From Nannobrachium achirus (lineage: Eukaryota; Chordata; Actinopteri; Myctophiformes; Myctophidae), in the NCBI GenBank assembly GCA_963921795.1, contig OY997653.1, positions 63,425,126 to 63,489,125 of the forward strand: DNA of 64,000 bases. The letters are read 5' to 3'. Both the position numbers and the translations under genes were made by a program. Under the pieces are notes generated by a model. That model saw only the letters and a list, made by a program, of their open reading frames with translations. It had not been told where the DNA came from and made no database searches. Of the stretch, positions 31,903 through 43,137 are shown in pieces. Position 1 is the first letter of the stretch; each line of letters begins with the position of its first letter.

Positions 31903-34420
31903 TAGATTATCTATCTATAAATGCGAGAAGTCTCTGCGTGCGTGTCTGCGTGTGTGTCTGTCTGTAATCCGCGTATCTCGAGAACCGTTCGTCCCACCGG
32001 CTTCAGATTCGGCACGCGCGCTCCCCGCCGCGGCACGGAGTGCAGTGCCGGGCCTCGACCCGACCCGACGCGCGGTTTTCCCTAACCGCCGCGAAACGTT
32101 TGGAATCTCCTTATGCGGAAATCGGCGCAAAATCGGCGCAAGCGCTGAGTCATTGTGACATCACTGCAGTGCCGGGCGCAAGCGCTGATTCATTGTGACA
32201 TCACTGCAGTGCTGGGCCTTGCCTCGACCCGACCAGATATCTCCGTATATGGGCATAAGACTGAGAACTGGGGCCTAGCCTCGAACCGACAGATATCTCC
32301 GTATATGGGCATAAAAGGGACACAGACAGATATATGGGCATAAAAGGGACACAGACTGAGATCTCCATATATGGGCAGATACAGAGATCTCCATATATGG
32401 GCAATACAGGGGCCTTGCCTCGACCCGACAGATATCTCCGTATATGGGCATAAAAGGGACACAGACAGATATATGGGCATAAAAGGGACACAGATTGAGA
32501 TCTCCATATATGGGCATATGGGCAGAATAAAAGGGACACAGACTGATACAGAGATCTCCATATATGGGCATATGGGCAGATACAGAGATCTCCATATATG
32601 GGCATATGGGCATAAAATGGATGCAGATATATGGGCATAAAAGGGACACAGACAGAGATCTCCATATATGGGCATATGGGCAGATACAGAGAACTCCATA
32701 TATGACTGATACAGAGATCTCCATATATGGGCATATGGGCAGATACAGAGATCTCCATATATGGGCATATGGGCATAAAATGGACGCAGATATATGGGCA
32801 TAAAAGGGACACAGACAGAGATCTCCATATATGGGCATATGGGCAGATACAGAGATCTCCATATATGGGCATATGGGCATAAAAGATGGACACAGATAGA
32901 GTATATGCACGCTCCCCACCGCGGCATATATGAGCATAAATAGACACAGGCAAACAGATGGTCAAAACGGGTCCTATGACAACAGGTATTATGGGATGAG
33001 CATAAATGGACACAGGCAAACAGATGGTCAATACAGGTCCTACAGAGATCTCCATATATGGGCATAAAATGGACGCAGACAGACAGATAACTCCATATAT
33101 GGGCATAAATGGACACAGGCGGCTTCAGATTCGGCACGCGCGCTCCCCGCCGCGGCACGGAGTGCAGTGCCGGGCCTCGACCCGACCCGACGCGCGGTTT
33201 TCCCTAACCGCCGCGAAACGTTCGGAATCTCCTTATGCGGAAATCGGCGCAAAATCGGCGCAAGCGCTGAGTCATTGTGACATCACTGCAGTGCCGGGCG
33301 CAAGCGCTGATTCATTGTGACATCACTGCAGTGCCGGGCCTTGCCTCGACCCGACAGATATCTCCGTATATGGGCATAAGACTGAGAACTGGGGCCTAGC
33401 CTCGAACCGACAGATATCTCCGTATATGGGCATAAAAGGGACACAGACAGATATATGGGCATAAAAGGGACACAGACTGAGATCTCCATATATGGGCAGA
33501 TACAGAGATCTCCATATATGGGCAATACAGGGGCCTTGCCTCGACCCGACAGATATCTCCGTATATGGGCATAAAAGGGACACAGACAGATATATGGGCA
33601 TAAAAGGGACACAGATTGAGATCTCCATATATGGGCATATGGGCAGAATAAAAGGGGCACAGACTGATACAGAGATCTCCATATATGGGCATATGGGCAG
33701 ATACAGAGATCTTCATATATGGGCATATGGGCATAAAATGGATGCAGATATATGGGCATAAAAGGGACACAGACAGAGATCTCCATATATGGGCATATGG
33801 GCAGATACAGAGATCTCCATATATGACTGATACAGAGATCTCCATATATGGGCATATGGGCAGATACAGAGATCTCCATATATGGGCATATGGGCATAAA
33901 ATGGACGCAGATATATGGGCATAAAAGGGACACAGACAGAGATCTCCATATATGGGCATATGGGCAGATACAGAGATCTCCATATATGGGCATATGGGCA
34001 TAAAAGATGGACACAGATAGAGTATATGCACGCTCCCCACCGCGGCATATATGAGCATAAATAGACACAGGCAAACAGATGGTCAAAACGGGTCCTATGA
34101 CAACAGGTATTATGGGATGAGCATAAATGGACACAGGCAAACAGATGGTCAATACAGGTCCTACAGAGATCTCCATATATGGGCATAAAATGGACGCAGA
34201 CAGACAGATAACTCCATATATGGGCATAAATGGACACAGGCAAACAGATGGTCAAAACGGGTCCTACAGAGATCTCCATATATGGACATAAAATGGACGT
34301 AGACAGATAGATATCAACCATATATGGGCATAAATGATAAATGGACACACGCAAACAGATGGTCAAAACAGATCCTATGACAACAGGTATAATGGGGTTT
34401 GCATTAAAGGGCGGGGCATT
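31903..34420. mobile_element. ATCTATCTATAAATGCGAGA repeat carrying a CCATATATGG array
   Basis: The 5' part (ATCTATCTATAAATGCGAGA, GTCTGTAATCCGCGTATCTC, GAGAACCGTTCGTCCCACCG) recurs at 63380. In both places it runs straight into CCATATATGG tandem repeats, so the array belongs to this family. Class is not assigned. The sharp leader with TCTG repeats recalls fish Helitron-like ends (inference). Open frames of more than 200 codons on the minus strand here are repeat translations. Confidence 0.75.
31999..34241. repeat. 1121-bp direct tandem duplication
   Basis: Copy one (about 31999-33120) and copy two (33121-34241) are nearly identical and in direct orientation. The join falls at GGACACAGGC|GGCTTCAGAT. 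Differences seen by eye are few (GACCAGATAT vs GACAGATAT, GAACTCC vs GATCTCC, GATCTCC vs GATCTTC). About 25 exact CCATATATGG motifs fall within 32.3-34.4 kb. Confidence 0.95.
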
Positions 34421-34539
34421 CATCCCCTATTTACATTGTTCCCGAGTTGGCCAGGGCGCCGACTAGACGCTCGGCCGCCCGAAGGGCGGCCGAGCTTCTA
34501 GTAGGTGTAAAAGAGAGTAAGACAACCCAGGGCCCTTTA

Positions 34540-34860
34540 GGGCGAGGTCGCGCCAATTCTTGGCCATCTGGCCAGTGATGTATATCGGACCAGTTACCCA
34601 TATATGGAGATCCATGTAGCCTACTGTGTAGTACATCCCTTTTATGCCCATACATGGAGAGATCCGTGTCTGAACCAGCCACACAGATATGGGCTGTCTT
34701 CCTCCATATATGGGCATTCCCATATGAAGTCCTGTTAGATATGGGCTTAATATTGATGACATCAGGGATCTCCATATATGGGCATGAAAGGGATTCTGTT
34801 GGAGTGGTTCCGAGGACATCACAACATACAATATCTTTTATGCCCATACCTGGACCAACA
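34540..34860 (-). repeat. Inverted partner of the 10.0-10.34 kb repeat
   Basis: TGGCCAGTGATGTATATCGG, GATATGGGCTTAATATTGAT and three CCATATATGG motifs occur in the reverse order of the 10-kb copy. Confidence 0.8.
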
Positions 34861-34861
34861 T

Positions 34862-35169
34862 CTCCGCGGCCAAATACATATCATTCTGGGGGTCCTTGAT
34901 TTTAAAGTATTTAAAATGATAGCGATGCTGTATTGACTACTTTCACTTCTCATATTTTTGAAAAATCTTGAAAATCCAAAGGTTTTTTGAAAAACTTATG
35001 TTTATATCAATTATATGTCAGTGGTGCTTAAACGTTTTCATGTGAAGGACCCCCAAAATGATATGTATTTGGCCACGGACCCCCATCTCCAAATATTTAG
35101 TTCCCCTCCTCCACCTTGGGCCCTAGTAACTCAGTCCCACTCCTCCCCGGGCCCCTTGTGACGCCCCTG
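34862..35169 (-). mobile_element. H1 hAT-like fragment
   Basis: Contains GGACCCCCAAAATGATATGT and ends CAGTCCCACTCCTCCCCGGG, then TTGTGACGCCCCTG. The hairpins and the other end are absent. An extra inverted piece of the core lies at about 34862-34900. Confidence 0.75.
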
Positions 35170-35186
35170 CTTGCAACAGTCTTAGT

Positions 35187-35684
35187 GGTCCCATCCTATT
35201 TTACAGTTCACTTTAAGACACAAAAAGACATAATAAAGCCATAATAAGAAATAGTGTGTTGGTAATTAGAACTAATATATTTTATTAGATAAAAACAAAG
35301 ACAGAATAGCAGAAAGAGCCAATACTTTCTCTGGCATCGACCGGCATTTCGACCGGCAGGAGCGCTGCATCGCCGGTGATAGGACCGGCGGCCACCGCAC
35401 GGGCCAGCAGTTCGACCGGCAGTCCCGGCAGTAGGACCGGCGGCCGCCGGTCCTACTGCCGGGACTGCCGGTCCTCACGCCGGTGATGCAGTGCGACTGC
35501 CGGTCTAACTGCCGGTCGTGTGGCAGTTCTGAGGCAGGTGCCGGTGCCAGAGAATGTATTCGCTCTTTCTGCTATTCTGTCTTTGTTTCTGTCTAATAAA
35601 ATATATTAGCTCTAATTACCAACACACTATTTCTTATTATGGCTTTATTCTGTCTTAAAGTGTACTGTAAAATAGGGTGGGACC
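35187..35684. mobile_element. 498-bp foldback element with GC-rich palindromic core
   Basis: Arms of about 150 bp run inward from GGTCCCATCCTATTTTACAG and its complement. Flanks are GTCTTAGT (35179-35186) and ATCTTAGT (35685-35692), seven of eight matching. The centre (about 35336-35545) is built from CCGGC/GCCGG blocks. Positions 35418-35469 form a perfect 52-bp palindrome centred on GCGGCCGC. No coding capacity. Confidence 0.9.
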
Positions 35685-36835
35685 ATCTTAGTTTAATGTG
35701 TTCCTCCCGTGATGATCCTCCTCAGATGAAACAAGGCTGTGTGTGCAGATGACAGTGAACTGAAGCAGCAGCAGCAGAGTCAGCAGTGACTCTCACTACG
35801 ATGCATTAATGATTCGCTGAATAATGTGATTACGGAAGAAAGTTTTCCTCCCGTCGCTTATTTATTTTCCCGTCGTCGTCGTCCCGAGTGCTAAAAGCAG
35901 AAGTTGCTGACTGACTGCAACCTCCTCTCCTCTCCCTCCTCCTCTCCTCTCCTCTCCCTCCCTGGAGTTGTAAAACGCATGTTTGCATTTGCTGCATGCG
36001 GGGGCCGCGGCGGGGGGGGGTCCTCTGGTTTGCTGCCTTGCATGCAGAAAACGAATAATAACAGCGGTAAACAACAAGATGAGAGTCTGAGACTATTTTT
36101 TTTATTACAGCGGTCTTTCCGCCTGCCTCATCACCTGAGGCGGAGATTGGAGATTCACTTAACTCATTTGTAGCCGATCCCGAGTATACTCGCGAAAAAT
36201 ACTCGAGTACTCGGAGTGCCGATCCCGAGTATACTCGCGCTATATACTGTATATACAGTAAAGCTGGCAAGCTTACCGTACGGTCCGCTGGAAAGTCCTG
36301 GCACGATTGGACTCGCCGATTCATCATCATCGCGGATCCACGTGCACACAATAGTGATTCCTTAACATGGTAGCCGACGGTCTATCTCATCTTTGATGTC
36401 CATTTTCTCCAAAAAACACTTTTGAAGCCAAGGATGGCATTGGATTCTCGCTATTATAACACAAGCTGAAAGGGAACGATCCGCCATTACTGCAACCGCA
36501 TGGGACGATGATCACTTCCGGTGAATGACGTCATGACGTCAAACAGGAAATGTTTGCGCAATCGACTTCTGGCCTTCAAAATAAGAGACTGGCCGCGGAC
36601 GGAGCAGGCGAAAGGCGCGCTGGACATTTAACCCGTTCATGTCTGGAGCACTAAATGGGTTAAACCACCCAAATTGGTTTGGGTTTGTTTTTTGTAGCGT
36701 TCCGGATTACTAGATGATGAACTCTATACTTTACTTATACTAGTAGCAGATCCACAAGCTCTTTTGAACTTGATATTTTTCAAGATTCACGTTCAAAAAA
36801 CAGCCAGTGTTTGGACATAATCGTCACTGTCTGGC
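35685..36835. other. No gene recognised; promoter-like composition
   Basis: About 1.1 kb with a CT-rich stretch (35931-35962), GC-rich patches, repeated CCGAGTATACTCGCG blocks at about 36179-36240 and TGACGTCATGACGTCA near 36527. No conserved frame found. Confidence 0.35.
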
Positions 36836-36859
36836 CAAAACCTCTTAACTCCATTTTTG

Positions 36860-37010
36860 AGGGCTATTGAACACCCTTCACGTCTGTGTGAACCAATGAA
36901 AAGTAGTAAAAAGCCCTTGGGTCCAAACCTCCTAACTCCACTTGAGCTCATTTTCCCGAAAATGAACATTTTGGAGTTAGGAGGTTTCGGCCCGACAGCA
37001 GAGATATGAG
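36860..37010 (+). repeat. Second copy of the 13.2-kb dispersed repeat
   Basis: Same blocks as 13228-13400, including the inverted AACCTCCTAACTCCA / TGGAGTTAGGAGGTT pair. Confidence 0.8.
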
Positions 37011-37183
37011 GTTTTAGGCACCGACAGAAATATTTATGTTTTTATCCTTGCCTCCCTGAATTAAACATGCATGTCGTTTTGGGAAAAGTAAACTTGCAAT
37101 CATTTGATTTATACATGATTAAAAAATAAAATTAAAATTAAAACGGCTGACGTAGCATATCTACAAGCTCTTGCGGATTTGCT

Positions 37184-37188
<5 letters not shown>

Positions 37189-37271
<83 letters not shown>
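37189..37271 (+). repeat. (TG)n microsatellite
   Basis: About 83 bp of TG. Confidence 0.97.
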
Positions 37272-37273
<2 letters not shown>

Positions 37274-37707
37274 CAGGCACGTGCACACATAGACATCAAA
37301 GGGGGCTTGAGCCCCTGCCCTTTTATCCGTCTGTAAAAAATGCCCTATCCAGACCATGAATGCAGTTTTTACTATGGTGAAAGAAATGCCAATGTCCTCT
37401 TTCCATGCCATACCTGAAGGCAGCATTCAAGAGAATTGCCTTGTCCAAACTCTCCTGAACTTGAATGCAGCATCTTATGTTGAAAGAATTGCCCTCTCTG
37501 TCCAGAAATCCACACCGCATCTCCGGTATTGCCTTTTTTATGCTTAGTTTAGTGTGTTATGAAGCACCGAAAATAGCCAACGTCCAAGCTCACAATGCAT
37601 CACAACGCATCACAACGCATGCAGTTCTGCTATTTTTGATGTTTTCACCAAAAGGCCCTTTTAGAAGTGTCAGCCCCTGCCTCTCTAACATTCTCTGCAC
37701 GTCCCTG
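37274..37707 (+). mobile_element. H2 hAT-like MITE, type copy with perfect TSD
   Basis: Begins CAGGCACGTGCACACATAG and ends TTCTCTGCACGTCCCTG. GTGTGTAG flanks both ends exactly (37266-37273 and 37708-37715). The element entered the edge of a TG microsatellite, and its TSD copied part of it. Confidence 0.95.
37565..37638. repeat. Hairpin module inside the 37.3-kb H2 copy
   Basis: CACCGAAAATAGCC opens the left arm and CTGCTATTTTTG closes the right. The loop is an expansion of CACAACGCAT units. Confidence 0.7.
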
Positions 37708-37739
37708 GTGTGTAGTATGATCAAGTAGGCTGTTCATTA

Positions 37740-38242
37740 AAAAAAAAAGAAAAAAAGTGAATAAAAATGAACATTAGAGGTTTCTGCCTGACAGAAAACG
37801 ATACAGGGTTGTTGTTGTTTTTTTACCACAAATTGAACCCTAAGGACGTTGAAGAGTCAGTTAATGAGTTAAATACGCCTCCGCATTTATACTGGATCAA
37901 CACCACCACGACCACAATGAGATTTAAAGAAAACAAAGCAGATTCAAGAGTAGCCAAGTGCTCTCCGCATTAACGTCTTTATCCGGATTAAATAAACTCA
38001 CCGCTGGAAAGGGCTTGAAGATTTACGCCGCTAATGACTCTTCTGAAGCAGCGATGCAAACACGGTTCGTTGACTTGGTGCAAAAACAAAGTATATACTG
38101 TATATGTTCTTAAATAAAAAGGCTTGTCTGTTGTTGAGCGGTGCCTAGCGCTCCAACATTTGACCGAGTGTGTATGTCTGTCTGTCCATGTCTGTCCATA
38201 TGTATGTATGAGTATGGCCTCAACAGCTGCAATAACACTGGG
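37740..38242. other. No gene recognised
   Basis: Unassigned. GAGCGGTGCCTAGCGCTCCA near 38136 is the third occurrence of the AGCTCCAACAT-type motif. Confidence 0.4.
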
Positions 38243-38738
38243 CAGGGGTGTCACAAGGGGGGGGGGGGGGGGGGGGGGAGTGGGACTGAGTTACTAGGGC
38301 CCAAGGTGGAGGGGCCTTAACTATGTTATACTTTAGCTATTGAAATATAGCAGATATGCAAGCTCTCAGCACAGCACTGGGTGTCGCGCTGCAAGGTTGT
38401 AGATCTGCTATTTTTGAAGGTCGTGAAAATGTGTGTAAATCTTTGAATATATGTCTTTTTTTAAGCGAACATTTGTAACTCAAATGTTGCTTCCTGGAAC
38501 TAAATATTTTGAGAAGGGGGTCCGCGGCCAAATACATGTCATTTTTGGGAGTCTTTGACATGAAAAGGTTTGAGCACCACTGACATAGAAAAAAGGATTT
38601 GAAATGTTCAGAGACATTTTTCACGATCTTTAAAAAATAGCAAATCTACAAGCTAACAGCATGAAGAACATTCATGGGGGGGGGGGGGCCACAGTGAAAC
38701 CTTGTACCCAGGGCTCAGAATCTGGTGCGACACCCCTG
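38243..38738 (+). mobile_element. H1 hAT-like MITE, full length
   Basis: CAGGGGTGTCACAAGGGGGG to TGGTGCGACACCCCTG. It includes a G run (about 38258-38278), a hairpin at 38343-38416 and a single arm near 38636. No TSD is recognisable. Confidence 0.85.
38343..38416. repeat. AGATCTACAAGC hairpin at 38.4 kb
   Basis: Arms with AGATAT on the left and AGATCT on the right. The inner block CAGCACAGCAC is only partly matched by GTCGCGCTG. Confidence 0.75.
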
Positions 38739-38740
38739 CG

Positions 38741-38808
38741 TGAGTGCATGCGTGCGTGCGTGCGTGCGTGTGTGCGTGCGTGTGTGTGTGTGTGTGCGTG
38801 CGTGCGAT
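38741..38808 (+). repeat. (TGCG)n/(TG)n microsatellite
   Basis: Mixed TGCG and TG units next to the H1 element. Confidence 0.9.
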
Positions 38809-39077
38809 GAATGATAATGCATTTGTTCGTATTGGCCTGCCAGATGGAGAAGTATGACTGGATATGAAAGGCTGTCAACACAAAAGAGGAAACAGATTCG
38901 TCATGTCACCCCCCCCCCATTAAACCGTCTCCCCTGAGCCTCCTCACAAAGCTCTGTCACATCACATCACCTACTGTACCTTCTGCTTCACTCATTCCTA
39001 CCTGTTCCCATCAGCATGTTGTTAATGCATTATTACACATTAATACTTTAACCCATTATTGTATGCTTTAACTATTG

Positions 39078-39124
39078 AAAAATAGCAGATATACAAGCTC
39101 GAGCTTGTAGATATGCTATTTTTT
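39078..39124. repeat. Loopless perfect AGATATACAAGC palindrome
   Basis: The arms meet at CAAGCTCGAGCTTG with no spacer. One internal T/C mismatch pair aside, the two arms are full complements. Confidence 0.9.
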
Positions 39125-39151
39125 TGAAATATCGTGAACATTTGTGTCAAG

Positions 39152-39427
39152 TAAATGGTAAATGGTGCATTTATATAGCGCTTTTATCCAAAGCGCTTTA
39201 CAGAGATTGTGCATTACATTCACCCATTCACGCACACATTCATACACCGGTGGCGGAGGAAACCATGCAAGGCACCAACCAGCTCACCAGGAGCAACTAG
39301 GGGTTCAGAGTCTTGCCCAAGGACCCTTCCAGATTAACTCAGGGGGAGTCCGGATTCGAACTGGGAACCCTTCGGGAACCCTTCGTGCTCTAATAACGGT
39401 TTCTCTACCCCTGAGCTATGCCGCCCC
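39152..39427 (-). mobile_element. tRNA-derived SINE, minus strand
   Basis: On the minus strand it starts GGGGCGGCATAGCTCAGGGG (A-box region), has AGTTCGAATCCGG (B box), and ends AAAGCGCTTTGG then ATAAATGCACCATTTACC. It is a near-full match to 54599-54876. A short CAAG duplication flanks it. Confidence 0.9.
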
Positions 39428-39649
39428 ACAAGTCTTTGAATATCTTAGACCCAATTCTAGAAATGTCTTCTGAATCAGTGGTTCTCAAACCTTTTCATGT
39501 CAAGGACCCCCAAAATTACATGCATTTCATTCAAACATTTTCTTAAGTATAAAAGTTCCAAAAGTCAAAGTGAAACGTGTCGCATCAGTGTTGTTTTCAA
39601 ATAGCCTGAGTATCAAATATGGCTTCATTGCGTGATGTATTTTTTATTT

Positions 39650-39835
39650 TTTTAAGTAACTCGTAACTAAAGCTATCAAATGAATGTTGTGGAGTAAAAA
39701 TCACAATATGCTTGACTGATGTAGTGGAGTAGAAGAAGTATATTAAATTATTGTAGAACTAAAAGTACAAGCGTTACCAAGTACGGTACCTCAAAAGTGT
39801 ACTTGAGTAAGTGTACTTAGTTACCTTAGTATGTA
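39650..39835 (-). mobile_element. H5 ACTT-rich MITE fragment
   Basis: TGTAGTGGAGTAGAAGAAGT and TACTTGAGTAAGTGTACTTA mark the same family as 30.8 kb. Confidence 0.65.
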
Positions 39836-39923
39836 TAAAGAGTCTCATTAGCCTGTCTGACAGAGGGAGGCTCCTGCTCTCCAACCAAGAGCCCTGCACG
39901 CTTCAAAACTAAATTGAAAATGA

Positions 39924-40055
<132 letters not shown>

Positions 40056-40203
40056 GTGCGTGCTGAATAAAATGGTCTGTTTACGGCCCCAAACCATGAG
40101 ACATATTTAGGCTACCGCGCTCGCTTCCCCATCTGGCTGGACCAGAACCTCAAGCTGGGTTGAGTTGGCATTTATACTCACAGTGTCGCGTTGGACAGCC
40201 TGG

Positions 40204-40231
40204 CACACACACACACACGCGCACACGCACA

Positions 40232-40276
<45 letters not shown>

Positions 40277-40279
40277 GCA

Positions 40280-40362
<83 letters not shown>
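40204..40362 (+). repeat. (AC)n/(ACGC)n compound microsatellite
   Basis: About 159 bp, with an ACGC block in the first half and pure AC in the second. It lies 150 bp from a long TG tract of opposite strand sense. Confidence 0.97.
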
Positions 40363-40365
<3 letters not shown>

Positions 40366-40644
40366 GCACTGTGCCAGTTCTGCTGTGGAGGTCTCGTCTC
40401 TGCCCGTCTGCCTGCCAGCTTGCCCTTGTTTGTTGTTTGTTTGTTTGTTGGTAATCGTGTGTTTATAAATACTCTACCAGTCATTCTCAGCCAGTTTGTA
40501 TTAATCAGGCCAGCGGTGCTCCTGGAACAGGAGCTACCATTGTTCCCTATTGAGCTTGGCACATTTCCTGAGGCAATGTTTAATTTGTCATGTATCGGAT
40601 TCGCCCCAACTAAGAGTCTCCTGTAGTATTTTGGGTGTGGAGGC

Positions 40645-40763
40645 ACCTTAACTCCATTCAGCACCAGGACAGCTCCACCTTAACTCCATTCAGCACCAGG
40701 ACAGCTCCACCTTAACTCCATTCAGCACCAGGACAGCTCCACACCATAACTCCATTCAGCAAC
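40645..40763 (+). repeat. 32-bp minisatellite, about 3.5 units
   Basis: The unit contains AACTCCATTCAGCACCAGGA followed by CAGCTCCACCTT. Confidence 0.9.
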
Positions 40764-40879
40764 ACGCATCCAAACCTATCTGTCCATGGTCCTTTCAGCA
40801 CCTGGGACAGTTCCACCCAGAGTCAGTCAGTCATCAGTCAGTCAAGTGTTGCGTTTTTTTCATAATTTAACCCAAGACC

Positions 40880-41530
40880 TGGAATTATGTTATACTTTAG
40901 CTATTGAAAAATAGCAGATCTACAAGCTCAACTGTGAGCTTGTATATCTGCTATTTTTAACACCTAAAGCATAACATATAATGGTAAAAGCGGTCTCAAC
41001 AGGTCCAAAGGCATCAACAAAAAAGCAGATATACAAGCTTGAAACGTGACTCAAAACGACACCTTTCAAGCTTGTAGATCTGCTTTTGCTTTTTTTGTTT
41101 TGTTTAATTAAGCAATTTAGACCGGGTACGCATTATTGTGTATTGTTAATTTATACTTTAACTATTGAGAAATAGCAGATATACAAGCTCACAGCACGAC
41201 ACTGCAAGCTTGTAGATCTGCTATTTTTTTTTTTTAAATCGTGAAAACTTGAATTTGACCCGATTTTGAAAAAATATATATGTTTCTATGTCAGTGGTGC
41301 TCAAACTTTTTCATGTGAAGGACCCCCAAAAGTATTTGTTCACGGACCCCCATCTCAAAATATTTAGTTCCAGGGACCCCCCCAGAAGCAACATTTGAGT
41401 TACAAATGATCGCTTTAAAAATGCATATATTCAAAGATTTGAACACATTTTCACAACTTTTTCAAAAATAGCAGATCTACATTAAGCTCACAGCGCGGCA
41501 CCGTATATCTGCTATTTTTCAACAGTTAAA
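40880..41530. repeat. Cluster of four hairpins with H1 core
   Basis: Hairpins at 40907-40958, 41019-41088, 41170-41230 and 41463-41519 lie within 650 bp. The H1 core between the last two is in minus orientation (GTGAAGGACCCCCAAAA). The second hairpin has a different inner stem (GAAACGTG...CACCTTTC), so its loop is not shared with its neighbours. Confidence 0.8.
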
Positions 41531-41716
41531 GCATTGAATGATTCTAGGCCTAAATGGGTCAATTTGAATCCTGAAAACTCTCAGTTTCTGACATGTGAGG
41601 TTTCCACGGTGACAGAGACACAGATCTGTCTGCTTGTCCTCAAAAGAACCACAACGAGTGGCGGCAGGCGGATTCCAGCGGAAACGTGGGGAGCGTTTTG
41701 TCAAAAACAGCTTTAA

Positions 41717-42237
41717 CCCTGCAAGGCCCAGCGTTGCTTTTTGGCAACATTTTTTAAATCATTTTCTAAAAAATGTTATAATTAGTTTTCCTGTTCTTTT
41801 TTCACATTAACATCATAATTAAATCCTATTGTTAGTATTACAAAGCCATTGGCCACGATATTTGCATATAAATACCCCCCCACAGAGGCTGACATTCACA
41901 CCTCCCAGAGAAGTTGAAATTCCAGTGTCTGGACGGACAACATCTCACTTTTTAACAGAAGCTATTCCTCACTAAAACATAAGTAAAATGCCTGTATTAT
42001 TTTTTTTCCTGATCATTAGAATGTCTAGAACACATGCATATGTTAATATTGTGGAAAAATATCCCCAAAATGCTAATTAGAGCATGATTTATGATTTATG
42101 ATTTATGGCTATAAAACCTTACAAAAACATTATTACTTTTTTAACATTACATTTTCCTGTGATTAGGACTTCTACAACACCATCTGATTTTTAAAAAAAA
42201 AAATTGGCCAGTAGAAATTAATTCGGGCCTTGCAGGA
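41717..42237 (+). mobile_element. P2 TTAA-flanked MITE, type copy
   Basis: Ends are CCCTGCAAGGCCC and GGGCCTTGCAGGA. TTAA occurs on both sides (41713-41716 and 42238-42241). A TTAA TSD is the piggyBac hallmark. No transposase. Partial copies are at 47237-47829 and 47950-48343. Confidence 0.9.
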
Positions 42238-42300
42238 TTAATTCCTTCATTTGCATCGCATTTCACAGCGTGGCTCTCCAGTAAACAGTGTTGTTGTTGT

Positions 42301-42350
42301 TCGTGTGTGTGCGTGCGTGCGTGCGTGCGTGCGTGCGTGTGTCTGTGTGG
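42301..42350 (+). repeat. (GTGC)n microsatellite
   Basis: Short run of GTGC and TG units. Confidence 0.9.
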
Positions 42351-42499
42351 GTGCGGTACAGTATTGTGCGCTCTGGTTTAAGCAGTGCTTAGCGGTTGAA
42401 GCCTGAGCATCAATGCAACACAAATCATTATTCATGCAGAGATAGGCTCCTATTACATCATCACAATGTGATCTGTGCTGTTCCTAATGAGAGGATTAG

Positions 42500-42654
<155 letters not shown>

Positions 42655-42722
42655 ATTTATATTACTATACTTGTGTGAGTGTTACATTTCCTCGCTGTAT
42701 GCACCAATAAGACACCCTAAGG

Positions 42723-43137
42723 CAGGGGGTCTTCAACAGGGGGTCCGCGACCCCTAGGGGGTCCGCGGAGGTACTGCAGGGGGTCCGCGAAATTTTTGCT
42801 TAAAAAAAATCAAAAAATGTTTTTTTTTTCTTTTCTTTTTTTTTGCCATTTTCCACATTTAAATAAATCATGATTCTATCCATTTTGAATAGCTTGAATA
42901 CATGATTACTATGCAATTGACAGATCTTTGATATTATTGACATTGGTTCTCAGTTAATAAGTAGTATGTTTAGAAATGGTAGTGGTACGGCCCACCCTGC
43001 TCGCTGTAACTTGTACATGTTTAAAATAAGAAATATGTCGTAGCCCCGACCCCCCCACCCTACGAGGTGGTAGGGGGTCCCTGCTCCATCTCCCCATCAG
43101 TTTGGGGGTCCCCGGCCTGAAAACGTTGAAGACCCCC
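42723..43137 (+). mobile_element. H4 hAT-like MITE
   Basis: Begins CAGGGGGTCTTCAACAGGGG and ends AACGTTGAAGACCCCCCT. GGGGTCC motifs cluster at both ends as in the 56195 copy. I find no exact TSD. Confidence 0.75.

Larger units (their letters stand above)
39066..39520 (-). mobile_element. H1 interior interrupted by a SINE
   Basis: Hairpin 39078-39124 and GAACATTTGTGTCAAG lie left of the SINE. TCTTTGAATATC and CATGTCAAGGACCCCCAAAA lie right of it. Joined, they restore the usual H1 order, so the SINE is the younger insertion. Confidence 0.75.

Noticed and set aside
32190..34423. Minus-strand open frames of 220-322 codons
   Set aside because: They consist of repeated CPYMEIS/MPIYGDL motifs, which are translations of the CCATATATGG units in all frames. 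No start context, domain or codon bias supports coding.
35830..36351. 173-codon minus-strand frame
   Set aside because: Crosses the CT-rich tract and repeated CCGAGTATACTCG blocks. Low-complexity Arg/Glu content and no recognisable domain.
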